Assembly (NCBI GenBank): GCA_021781255.1
Contig: JAJXXG010000793.1
Coordinates: forward strand, 1 to 9,484
Direction of reading: 5' to 3'
Length of the DNA stretch: 9,484 nucleotides
Origin: Acidobacteriota bacterium
GTDB lineage: Bacteria; Acidobacteriota; Terriglobia; Terriglobales; Acidobacteriaceae
The position numbers were made by a program, and so were the translations under genes. Under the pieces are notes generated by a model that was given only the letters and a program-made list of their open reading frames with translations, had not been told where the DNA came from and ran no database searches. Positions 1 through 5,912 of this stretch are shown here, one piece after another (within the stretch, counting starts at the first letter, position 1; every line of letters starts with the position of its first letter).

Positions 1-833
1 TGATTCCCGACGGCAAGATTGCGTGGGGCAAGCTGTCGCAGGCGATGGATTATGGGGCCTTGACCTGCCAGTTGAATGCTGACTTCGACACTTGCCTGCG
101 CGTGCTGACTGAGATCGTGAAGCAAGCGCCAATCTACCTGCTGAACTCTGTGAATCCTTACCGGCTCGAGGGCCAAAAAACACCGGCCTTCGAGATTGCC
201 GAAGCCTTCGATTGGAACGTGCCCGACCATCTGATTGTTCCCGGCGGAAACCTGGGCAATAGCTCAGCGCTGGGAAAAGGATTCCGCGAATTGCGCGAGC
301 TGGGATTGATAGCGCGGTTGCCCCGCATCTCGGTCATCCAGGCCGCGGGTGCCAATCCGCTCGTAAGGAGTTTTGAGACCAGCCACGGCGAGGCTCTGGA
401 GCCGGTGGAGGCGCACACACGCGCTACGGCCATTCGCATCGGCAATCCTGCCTCCTGGCGCAAGGCTGCGCGGGTAATCCAGGAAAGCGGCGGATGGTGC
501 CTGGATGTGACCGAGGCCGAGATCGCGATTGCCAAAGCAGAGTTGGGCGCCGAGGGGCTGGGCTGCGAACCGGCTTCGGCCGTGACCCTGGCCGGACTGA
601 AAAAGCTGCACGCGAAGGGCGCGATCCGATCCAGCGATACCGTGGTTCTGGTCTTGACGGGCCATACGCTGAAGGACGCGGACTACACCATCGACTTCCA
701 TCGCGGAACGCTGCTGACCGATGAGGAGAAAAGCGGCATGGAAGCAGAGATGGTCGCGCTGCGGCGGAATGCGATTAACGTGAATGCTACGCCGGCGGCG
801 GTGCTGGCCGCGTTGAAGGGCAAAGTGGTATGA
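1..833 (+). CDS. thrC: Threonine synthase, C-terminal part (5' end outside window)
   Basis: Threonine synthase converts O-phosphohomoserine to threonine with pyridoxal phosphate (PLP); it is a cytosolic fold-type II enzyme. The frame is open from base 3, so the coding region enters from the left with no start inside the window. About 276 residues are visible, against 350-480 for the family. Visible hallmarks are GKLSQAMDYGA near fragment residues 9-19, LNSVNPYRLEGQKT near 47-60 and the glycine/serine loop PGGNLGNSSALGKGF near 80-94, which in this family binds the PLP phosphate. The catalytic lysine lies upstream of the window. The stop TGA overlaps the thrB start as ATGA, which suggests an operon with coupled translation. 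Identification is by family motifs and is supported by thrB next door. The internal ATG at base 45 should not be taken as the start. Confidence 0.93.
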   Translation, partial: IPDGKIAWGKLSQAMDYGALTCQLNADFDTCLRVLTEIVKQAPIYLLNSVNPYRLEGQKTPAFEIAEAFDWNVPDHLIVPGGNLGNSSALGKGFRELRELGLIARLPRISVIQAAGANPLVRSFETSHGEALEPVEAHTRATAIRIGNPASWRKAARVIQESGGWCLDVTEAEIAIAKAELGAEGLGCEPASAVTLAGLKKLHAKGAIRSSDTVVLVLTGHTLKDADYTIDFHRGTLLTDEEKSGMEAEMVALRRNAINVNATPAAVLAALKGKVV

Positions 834-1771
834 GCGGCCAGACGAAAGATCAGGGAAAGCAGGGCGGACTTCGGCTACGCTTGCCGGCAACTTCAGCGAA
901 TCTAGGCCCTGGTTTCGACGCTGTGGCTGTGGCTCTGGATTTTTATCTCGAGGTAGAGGCCGAGGCCGCGCAGGAGTTTTCGATCACCGCCACCGGGCGC
1001 AATGCGGATCGTTGCGCGCAGCTCGAAGACAACCTGATTCTCGAGACATATAAGCAGCTCCTGCTGAGTCGCAATCGTCCGCTTGTGCCGCTGGCTATAC
1101 GCTTGGCGAATAGCATTCCGTTGGGCATGGGCTGCGGCTCATCGGCGGCCGCGCGCCTTGCCGCCATCGCACTCGCGGTGCACTTTGGGCAGCTTGCGTG
1201 GGGCACGGATTGCATTCTGGAGGAGGCTTACCGGCTTGAGGGCCATCCGGACAACGTGGCGGCCTGCTGGCTGGGCGGATTCGTAACGGCTGTGTGCGAG
1301 GGAAAGAGCGTTCACGTGGCGCAGGTGGAACCTCCTCGGGAATGGCGCGCCATTTGCGTCTTCCCCGCCGAGCCGCTTGCCACCAGCAAGGCACGCGCTG
1401 TGCTGCCTGCATGTTATTCGCTGGAAGATGTGGTCGCGAACCTGCAGTCGGCGACTGTCCTGGGGCTGGCATTTGCGCAGGCTCGGGGCGATCTGCTGCG
1501 GCTGGCCATGAACGACCGTATCCATCAACCCTATCGCGCGCCCATCTGCCCCTTGTTGCCGCTGCTGCAGCCGCTGGTGGGCGAGCACGGCATTTTAGGA
1601 GCGGCTCTAAGCGGCGCGGGCCCAGCAGTGCTCGTAGTTGTTGATGAGGAGCAAAGCTTGGCGATGGCCTCATCTGCAATTAAAGAAGCCATCGGGAATC
1701 GCATGGAAGCGGAGTTGGCGATTTGCCGGTTTTCAGGGACAGGAGCAAGCCAACTTATTGAAAATAAATAA
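830..1771 (+). CDS. thrB: Homoserine kinase
   Basis: Homoserine kinase is a GHMP-superfamily enzyme that phosphorylates homoserine with ATP to give the substrate of threonine synthase. The protein has 313 residues, typical for the family. All three GHMP motifs are visible: motif 1 PATSANLGPGFD (residues 19-30); the ATP-binding motif 2 IPLGMGCGSSAAA (96-108), where a Cys stands in the position that is usually Leu; and motif 3 LSGAGPAVL (260-268) near the C-terminus. The segment EGHPDNVAA (137-145) is also characteristic of homoserine kinases. The start ATG overlaps the thrC stop by four bases, with a GAAGGG stretch upstream as a possible ribosome-binding site. The order thrC-thrB makes a threonine operon; a homoserine dehydrogenase gene could lie upstream, outside the window. 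No terminator follows immediately; the first strong one is at 1956-1995. Confidence 0.95.
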   Translation: MSGQTKDQGKQGGLRLRLPATSANLGPGFDAVAVALDFYLEVEAEAAQEFSITATGRNADRCAQLEDNLILETYKQLLLSRNRPLVPLAIRLANSIPLGMGCGSSAAARLAAIALAVHFGQLAWGTDCILEEAYRLEGHPDNVAACWLGGFVTAVCEGKSVHVAQVEPPREWRAICVFPAEPLATSKARAVLPACYSLEDVVANLQSATVLGLAFAQARGDLLRLAMNDRIHQPYRAPICPLLPLLQPLVGEHGILGAALSGAGPAVLVVVDEEQSLAMASSAIKEAIGNRMEAELAICRFSGTGASQLIENK

Positions 1772-1955
1772 TATCTATATCTAGAAAATGATCGTATTTC
1801 CATAATCTCATGCGTTATTAAAAAGTTAACGTGCTTGCCTAGGTGAGCAACTATTGACTCTTTGGGCACTGGGGGGGATTACCGAAGTTTGCTTGCCATT
1901 TATTGATCATGCAACTACATTCGCTGCGTGAGCAGTTCTGGGGGAGGGCTGCTCT

Positions 1956-1995
1956 AGCGCCCGTGATTCCTTTTGGGATCCGGGCGCTTTTCTTT
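1956..1995 (+). terminator. Strong rho-independent terminator
   Basis: Arms AGCGCCCG (1956-1963) and CGGGCGCT (1981-1988) pair perfectly. Inside them GATTCC (1965-1970) pairs with GGGATC (1975-1980) with one G-T wobble, around a TTTT loop; only T1964 is bulged. This gives about 14 base pairs followed by TTTTCTTT. It ends plus-strand transcription, either from the thr operon 185 bases upstream or from a small transcript starting within the gap. Confidence 0.85.
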
Positions 1996-2142
1996 GTGCG
2001 GCAGCGGGTCTTGCGCGGCGCAAGAACGGAGAATCTCATCGAGTTCAAGCCGTGATTCCTCCTTCCGGGCGGGCATCCAGACTGTGGGATGGTCTGCGAC
2101 TTTGCGCTGCTCTGCTGCATCAGATATGTATACGGTTTCCTG

Positions 2143-2148
2143 TACAAT
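2143..2148 (+). promoter_or_regulatory. Possible -10 box for thioredoxin
   Basis: TACAAT matches the sigma-70 -10 consensus at five of six positions and lies 33 bases before the thioredoxin start, giving a leader of about 26 bases that includes the AAGGAGG ribosome-binding site. No convincing -35 hexamer is present 16-18 bases upstream, so this is a weak call. Confidence 0.3.
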
Positions 2149-2180
2149 GAATGAATTAGTGCGGGTCCGCAAGGAGGATC

Positions 2181-2513
2181 ATGGCTGGACTAGGTGTTTT
2201 GGAAGTGAGCGATGAAAGTTTTGACCAGGAGGTGCTGCAGAGCGAGCAGCCTGTTCTGGTGGATTTCTGGGCCGTCTGGTGCGGTCCGTGCAAGGCAATA
2301 GCGCCAATCGTGGACGGTTTGGCTGCGGCTTACGCAGGCAAACTGAAGGTGGCGAAGGTGAATGTGGACCAGAACGGCGCCACTCCATCGCGGTACGGCA
2401 TTCGCGGTATTCCAACTCTTATGCTTTTCAAGGGCGGCAAGGTGGCCGATCAGATCGTCGGCTTTGTGCCCCAGGATGTGATTGAAGAAAAAGTCAAGCG
2501 GCTGATCGCATAA
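2181..2513 (+). CDS. trxA: Thioredoxin
   Basis: Small cytosolic dithiol-disulfide oxidoreductase of 110 residues, the usual thioredoxin length. The redox motif WCGPC is at residues 33-37 (Cys34, Cys37), preceded by VDFWAV with the buried Asp28. The cis-proline loop GIRGIPT is at 73-79 (Pro78). The glycine-rich KGGK turn and a C-terminal amphipathic helix complete the fold. The residue before WCGPC is Val, where Glu, Pro or Thr is more common. A full AAGGAGG lies at 2171-2177, only three bases from the ATG, which is closer than usual; a TTG seven codons in would have a wide spacing, so the ATG is preferred. The gene stands alone: a gap with a terminator lies upstream and a terminator downstream separates it from convergent genes. 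The paralogue letter is by resemblance only. Confidence 0.93.
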   Translation: MAGLGVLEVSDESFDQEVLQSEQPVLVDFWAVWCGPCKAIAPIVDGLAAAYAGKLKVAKVNVDQNGATPSRYGIRGIPTLMLFKGGKVADQIVGFVPQDVIEEKVKRLIA

Positions 2514-2540
2514 CGCATATATTTGAGTAGCGAGCAATGA

Positions 2541-2565
2541 GAGCCCGGACTTGTGCCGGGCTTTC
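2541..2565. terminator. Stem-loop terminator between convergent genes
   Basis: AGCCCGG (2542-2548) and CCGGGCT (2556-2562) form a perfect seven-base-pair stem with a seven-base loop, followed by TTT on the plus strand. It lies 28 bases after the thioredoxin stop and just past the stop of the minus-strand S4-domain gene, so it can serve both. The T tract is short on both strands, so termination efficiency is uncertain. Confidence 0.65.
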
Positions 2566-2580
2566 GTGCGTTGGGTTGCT

Positions 2581-2961
2581 TCAGATTCGGCCGCGGAACT
2601 GGATGATGCGTCGGCGGTCGCGCTTGGAGGGCCTGCGCTCAGGCAATGGCGCATATTGCTGCATGGCCTTGCGCTCTTCGTTCAGCCTGAGACGCGCCTC
2701 GCGGCTGGCGTCGGTCTCACTGTAAAGCGTGTGCGCCACTACTGCGGGGCCGCGCATGCCGCTGAGTGCGAGCACATCGATCTCGAAGATGCCAGCGTCG
2801 TTCTCGATGTGAAGCTTGTCGCCGGTGCGCACCTCGCGCGCCGGTTTGGCCCTGAGTCCGTTCGACAGAATTCTGCCTATATCGCACGCACGCGAGGCCT
2901 GCGCCCGCGTCTTGAAGAAGCGCGCCGCCCAAAGCCACTTGTCGATGCGTATGGCGTCCAC
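2581..2961 (-). CDS. S4-domain RNA-binding protein, Hsp15 family
   Basis: From the proposed start the protein has 126 residues, close to the length of the heat-shock protein Hsp15. Residues 4-50 form an S4 RNA-binding domain with the family signature IRIDKWLWAARFFKTRAQAS (4-23), then the NGLRAKPAREVRTGD turn (34-48). The C-terminus is strongly basic (PSKRDRRR, 111-118), typical of this family. Hsp15 of E. coli binds free 50S subunits that still carry a nascent chain; here that role is inferred. The open frame extends 39 codons further upstream into the 3' end of the gene behind it, but the S4 domain should start almost at the N-terminus, so GTG at 2961 is chosen; its ribosome-binding site is poor. 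It probably forms a transcription unit with the gene at 2993-3286. Confidence 0.82.
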   Translation of the reverse strand: MDAIRIDKWLWAARFFKTRAQASRACDIGRILSNGLRAKPAREVRTGDKLHIENDAGIFEIDVLALSGMRGPAVVAHTLYSETDASREARLRLNEERKAMQQYAPLPERRPSKRDRRRIIQFRGRI

Positions 2962-2992
2962 AATGATTGCTCGCGAAATAAACAAAATCGTA

Positions 2993-3286
2993 TCAGGGCT
3001 TCCCCCTGACTTTCCAGATATAGAGATTTTCGGGATCACTCGATGTAGCCACAGCCATTCCCTTTTTGCGCGTTTCACGGTTGAGTGCGGCGCGGATATT
3101 CGCCTTATTGGCAGGCAGCGTGGAGAGAGGCACCTTCAGCGCCGAGCCGGGTTTCACACGATGAAGCTCATTGAGAAGCACGGAGATAAACTTCTTGTGC
3201 TTTCCTTGGCGGCCTTTCGGGATCTGATTCTGGCGAACCGCCTGAAACCCGAAGGGTGCGGAATCCGTGGTTCGATCTGCTGCCAC
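2993..3286 (-). CDS. Small basic protein of unknown function
   Basis: I do not recognise a named family. The proposed protein has 97 residues, is rich in Lys/Arg and has no signal peptide or membrane segment. The central part, KHKKFISVLLNELHRVKPG, looks helical, and the end (ANIRAALNRETRKKG, then NLYIWKVRGKP) resembles a small nucleic-acid- or protein-binding fold; this is only an impression. The GTG at 3286 has AGAGGG eight bases upstream (3295-3300 on the plus strand), better than the GTG at 3307, which would add seven residues. It is separated by 31 bases from the S4-domain gene downstream on the same strand. Its even codon pattern and position suggest a real gene. Confidence 0.6.
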   Translation of the reverse strand: MAADRTTDSAPFGFQAVRQNQIPKGRQGKHKKFISVLLNELHRVKPGSALKVPLSTLPANKANIRAALNRETRKKGMAVATSSDPENLYIWKVRGKP

Positions 3287-3528
3287 AACTTCAACCCTCT
3301 GATGCACTGAGATGCATGAGCGTGTTCGGCGTATGCCTTGTGGGATGGGATACAGAGACGAAAGTACCGTGCGGCTAACGTATCGTTGTGCTATCGTTCA
3401 GGTAAAAATGACCTAACTGCGTAAAAAATTCATAAATCGCATGCAAAAACGAAGGGGACCTTACTGGAGACACTGTCGATAGCGTGAAATTTTCTTGGGT
3501 TTTCGGGACTTGGATGTGCCGGCCAAAA

Positions 3529-3544
3529 TGGAATGAAACTTGCA
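3529..3544 (+). promoter_or_regulatory. Candidate sigma-54 (-24/-12) promoter
   Basis: TGGAATGAAACTTGCA fits the sigma-54 pattern TGGCACG-N4-TTGCW, with the invariant GG and GC ten bases apart and only two mismatches in the conserved positions. Transcription would start about base 3555, seven bases before the GGAGG ribosome-binding site and about 21 bases before the ATG of the response regulator. No enhancer site for an activator is evident in the 240 bases upstream. The rest of the gap 3287-3575 holds nothing else I can name. Confidence 0.5.
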
Positions 3545-3575
3545 AGAGTGTTAAAAGAAGCGGAGGTATTTGGCA

Positions 3576-4055
3576 ATGAACGAAACACGAAACTCCCCTA
3601 TCGTGTCGTCCGCCAAAGGGCCGTCGTCCTGCGCAAGCGAATATTGCCCGAGGGTTTTGGTGGTCGATGATGAATGTGTGATCGCTGACACCTTGGCTAA
3701 AGTCCTCACCTTAAGCGGCTTCGCCGCGATCGCGGCATACGATGCGGACGACGCATTGGAAACTGCATTGCATTCGCCGCCCGAATTGCTCATCACAGAC
3801 GTGGTGTTGCGCGGGATGAACGGCATCGAACTGGCCATTACCATCAAGGACCTCTTCCCGGAGTGCGAGATTCTGTTGTTTTCAGGGCAGGCGTCGACGG
3901 TCGACTTGATGGCGGCGGCGGGGCGCGAAGGACACCGCTTCAGACTGCTCAACAAGCCTGTGCCGCCGCAAGATCTGCTGGCCATGGTGGCGGAACAACT
4001 CAATACAAACAGCAGAAATGCCAATGGCGCGGCGGGAACGATAACTGCTTCGTAG
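3576..4055 (+). CDS. Receiver-only response regulator
   Basis: A 159-residue protein consisting of a single CheY-like receiver domain (about residues 26-142) with short tails and no output domain. The acidic pocket is Asp31-Asp32 (VLVVDDE), the phosphoacceptor is Asp75 (LLITDVV), the switch Ser is 103 (LLFSGQ) and the conserved Lys is 127 (LNKPV); all are intact, so it should be phosphorylatable. Such single-domain regulators act through protein contacts, for example in a phosphorelay or on motility. ATG at 3576 is preferred to the TTG at 3570 because GGAGG at 3562-3566 is nine bases away. No histidine kinase is adjacent; the gene appears to be transcribed alone from the sigma-54-like site upstream. 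The N-terminal 25 residues are Ser/Pro-rich and probably disordered. Confidence 0.9.
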   Translation: MNETRNSPIVSSAKGPSSCASEYCPRVLVVDDECVIADTLAKVLTLSGFAAIAAYDADDALETALHSPPELLITDVVLRGMNGIELAITIKDLFPECEILLFSGQASTVDLMAAAGREGHRFRLLNKPVPPQDLLAMVAEQLNTNSRNANGAAGTITAS

Positions 4056-4204
4056 AGATTGGTTTTAAGCTGATGACGGCTAGAGGGACCTGGTGTCAAT
4101 CCTTCAGGCCTTCCGGGTTCTCCGCGTGCGATAGCGCCCGGTTGCGGCGTGCTTGTTAAGCCTTGTTGTATGCTGACGGCGCGGTTCCCGTATTCGGATA
4201 TTAG

Positions 4205-4220
4205 CGTGATGAGAATCACG
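4205..4220. promoter_or_regulatory. GTGA-N6-TCAC palindrome, possible CRP/FNR-type operator
   Basis: CGTGATGAGAATCACG is a perfect six-base-pair inverted repeat around GAGA, and it contains GTGA-N6-TCAC, the core of CRP-family binding sites. It lies 60 bases before the zinc-ribbon gene. In RNA the same bases would make a short hairpin with a GNRA tetraloop. No well-placed -10 box could be identified, so function is unproven. Confidence 0.35.
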
Positions 4221-4280
4221 GTCAAGTATGTTTCGTTGGGACCACACTTCTTGCCGTAACCGTCAAGGAGCGGTCGTCCT

Positions 4281-4706
4281 ATGAACGAGACCTGTTCAAA
4301 ATGCTCGGCACGTCTCGAATCGCTCTGGAAGTTCTGTCCGCATTGCGGAGCCGCAGCGGAGCGGGAAGCCTCGGTGATCGCCCTTCAGCACCCTGAGCAC
4401 GAAAAGGCGCCGGTCAGGAGCGGGATCAGCGGCCTGGTCATGGGATTGTTAGCGGCGCCGGTATTGATCCTTGTGGGCGGTATGATTTGCCTGACCGGCC
4501 TGGGGGTAGTCCTGGGTCTTCCGATGATTGTGGCCGGGGTGTGCGCGCCGCTCATTGGATCGCTGATGGGCCTGAACGCGCTGAGAGGAAAATGCCCATG
4601 GTGTGCCGCCAAAGTGAGCGGCGTGGGTCTCTTTGACCGGTTCTCCTGCCCCGCGTGCGGCAAGCGGATTGCGATGAGGAAGCGGGAGATGGTGAGGGCG
4701 GAGTAA
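4281..4706 (+). CDS. Membrane protein with two zinc ribbons
   Basis: A 141-residue protein with a symmetrical plan: an N-terminal zinc ribbon with Cys5, Cys8, Cys19 and Cys22 (CSKC and CPHC), a hydrophobic block at about residues 48-98 that could form two membrane helices rich in Gly and Val, and a C-terminal ribbon with Cys105, Cys108, Cys123 and Cys126 (CPWC and CPAC). If the hairpin is inserted, both ribbons face the same side, probably the cytoplasm. The ribosome-binding site AAGGAG (4264-4269) is eleven bases from the ATG. It stands alone, between the response regulator and the convergent oxidase gene. I do not know its function; zinc binding is inferred from the Cys spacing. Confidence 0.8.
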   Translation: MNETCSKCSARLESLWKFCPHCGAAAEREASVIALQHPEHEKAPVRSGISGLVMGLLAAPVLILVGGMICLTGLGVVLGLPMIVAGVCAPLIGSLMGLNALRGKCPWCAAKVSGVGLFDRFSCPACGKRIAMRKREMVRAE

Positions 4707-4787
4707 ACTTTACGCGAATCAAAAATGCCGGTGCAGCCTGCGGGGAAAAAGGGGGGCGACCTGCAAGCTATCCGTTTGCGGTGGGTG

Positions 4788-5552
4788 TTATTGCCCGAAG
4801 GTCAGCACGGCAAACAAGAGTAGCCATGCGAGGCCAATAGTGTGCCAGAACCATGCCGCCGCATCGACGGCGATCTGGCGGGATTCCACGCGTTTGAGCC
4901 TGGCGAGGCCACCGAGGCAAAGGACCAATGCCAGTACGCCGAGCAGAAGGTGGGCTGCATGCAGTCCCGTGATGACGTAGAAGAAGTAGCTTGCCGGAGT
5001 CGCCCAACGATCGAAGGCAAAGCCCTGCGCAGTTAATTGCTTCCAGGCCAGAACCTGGCCGGAGAGAAACGTCAGTCCCAAAACCAGCGTGAGGGCGACC
5101 CATGGCAGAGTGCGGCGCAGGGCTGGTTTACCCATCCCCAGCCACTCCTCGAGCACGTCAATTTCGCGGAAGATGTGTTGGCGGGCCCGCTCCATGGTCA
5201 GGCTGCTGAGCAAGAGCACGGCGGTGTTGAGGAAGAGAATGGGGGGCAGAAGGACGGGACGCCAGTCGCCGATCTGGCGGAGGGTTTGGGGGTCCATGTG
5301 AGTGCCGGCTTGGCGCGCGTAAAACAGCGCTACGAGCACGACAAAAAACATCATGTCGCCGGCGAGGGCACAAAAGACAAATGCTCGGGTACGATACAGA
5401 AGCTCACGAGGCCTGTGGCGCGGGTTTCTCCAGTCGTCGTCGCCGCCGCCGCCACCGCCCCCGGTGGGCCGACGGTCGACGGGCGGTTTGCCGCCGGTTC
5501 CGGGCGCCTTACGTTCAGTTTCCGCTGGGATGGGCGTAAAGAGGGAAGGCAT
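4788..5552 (-). CDS. Cytochrome c oxidase subunit III
   Basis: Heme-copper oxidase subunit III, 254 residues from the proposed start. It is a membrane subunit that supports subunit I in aerobic respiration. Five membrane helices are visible at about 57-78, 99-118, 149-170, 189-213 and 232-252. The diagnostic GLHAAHLLLG (197-206) carries the conserved His pair, and WFWHTIGLAWLLLF (234-247) matches the last helix of the family. The N-terminal 50 residues are hydrophilic, with a GGGGGGG-DDD run at 31-40. Start at 5552 is chosen because AGGGG lies five bases upstream; the in-frame ATG at 5600 has no ribosome-binding site. Subunits I, II and IV are not in the window, so this is an orphan copy or one separated from its operon. 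It is convergent with the zinc-ribbon gene; no clear terminator lies between them. Confidence 0.87.
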   Translation of the reverse strand: MPSLFTPIPAETERKAPGTGGKPPVDRRPTGGGGGGGDDDWRNPRHRPRELLYRTRAFVFCALAGDMMFFVVLVALFYARQAGTHMDPQTLRQIGDWRPVLLPPILFLNTAVLLLSSLTMERARQHIFREIDVLEEWLGMGKPALRRTLPWVALTLVLGLTFLSGQVLAWKQLTAQGFAFDRWATPASYFFYVITGLHAAHLLLGVLALVLCLGGLARLKRVESRQIAVDAAAWFWHTIGLAWLLLFAVLTFGQ

Positions 5553-5605
5553 AGAGGCCCCTGTAAGGATGAGATTACTCCCACCCTTGTTTGGACGCAT
5601 CGAAA

Positions 5606-5634
5606 ATCATAATAGTAGGCTGCGTTGCGGAAAA
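5606..5634 (-). promoter_or_regulatory. Possible sigma-70 promoter of the oxidase gene
   Basis: On the minus strand TATGAT (5606-5611) matches five of six -10 positions, and 17 bases further upstream TTTTCC (5629-5634) is a weak -35. Transcription would start near 5599, giving a leader of about 47 bases. Upstream lie two short palindromes, ACCTG-TTG-CAGGT (5656-5668) and TGACGTCA (5671-5678), which might be operator sites. Confidence 0.35.
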
Positions 5635-5675
5635 AGAGGGTTTTGTTCGGATGAAACCTGTTGCAGGTGGTGACG

Positions 5676-5912
5676 TCAGTGTTTCGGCGTTTTTGGATTG
5701 GCGGTAAGCGGGTTGAGTACCCGCACATAAAAATTTGAGAAATCTTTCGCGTTTCTGGTAACGGCAACATGACGAGGAATACGGGCTGCGGCAGCGATAT
5801 TGGCGTCTTCATTCAAATCGCGGGATTCGCCATGAATCAGCCGCGCCCATTCGTGAAAAACAAGAGCATTCAGGGAAAGAACAGCTAGCGAGCGCTCGCC
5901 TGAGTGGCACCC
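5676..5912 (-). pseudogene. VapC/FitB-type PIN-domain toxin, C-terminal remnant
   Basis: An open frame of 78 codons follows the pdxS stop directly, in the same frame, with no usual start codon near its beginning, so it looks like a gene that has lost its 5' half. The translation reads like the end of a PIN ribonuclease of the VapC/FitB group: FHEWARLIHG, then a DLNEDANIAAAAR helix like the DALIAATA segment of these toxins, then VAVTRNAKDF with the conserved T-R-N and Asp, and VRVLNP before the stop at 5676. The N-terminal catalytic Asp and about 70 residues are missing, so no active nuclease is expected. No antitoxin gene is present. The family call is from motif order only. A perfect 12-base palindrome (5888-5899) lies near its upstream end. 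Confidence 0.7.
5888..5899. repeat. 12-base perfect palindrome
   Basis: GCGAGCGCTCGC is its own reverse complement. It lies 14 bases past the pdxS stop, at the upstream edge of the PIN remnant. With no loop it makes a poor RNA hairpin, and no T tract follows on the minus strand, so I do not call it a terminator. Confidence 0.45.

Larger units (their letters stand above)
1772..2180. other. Gene-free gap between thrB and thioredoxin
   Basis: This 409-base gap starts with an AT-rich stretch (about 1772-1830), unlike the GC-rich genes around it. It then holds a small hairpin with arms AGCAG and CTGCT (about 1931-1953), a strong intrinsic terminator (1956-1995), and the thioredoxin leader. Minus-strand open frames across it (1954-2172 and 1851-2147) lack good starts and recognisable motifs, so I do not call genes here. 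A TTGACT hexamer at 1854-1859 could be a -35 box, but the matching -10 at 1877-1882 (GATTAC) is weak. The terminator lies 185 bases after thrB, so this is either a long thrB 3' end or an independent small transcript. Confidence 0.5.

Noticed and set aside
2089..2107. TGG and TTGC pair resembling a sigma-54 site before thioredoxin
   Set aside because: GG and GC are eleven bases apart, not ten, which sigma-54 does not tolerate well.
1851..2147. Second minus-strand open frame, 98 codons, in the same gap
   Set aside because: It overlaps the terminator, has biased composition and shows no motif; it competes with the frame above and neither is supported.
1954..2172. Minus-strand open frame of 72 codons across the thrB-thioredoxin gap
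   Set aside because: The only start is a TTG without a ribosome-binding site, it runs antisense through the thioredoxin leader, and its 3' end is the terminator stem. The residue pattern is not implausible, so a conservation check could revive it.
4707..4787. Possible terminator between the zinc-ribbon gene and the oxidase gene
   Set aside because: The only inverted arms (TGCAG and CTGCA) are five bases long with a long loop and no following T tract, so no terminator is called.
5433..5463. GCC/CCG-rich run that looks like a microsatellite
   Set aside because: It simply encodes the Gly/Asp run in the N-terminus of the oxidase subunit; noted there rather than as a separate repeat.
5037..5612. 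191-codon plus-strand frame opposite the oxidase gene
   Set aside because: It lies antisense to five clear membrane helices of subunit III and shows no motif of its own.
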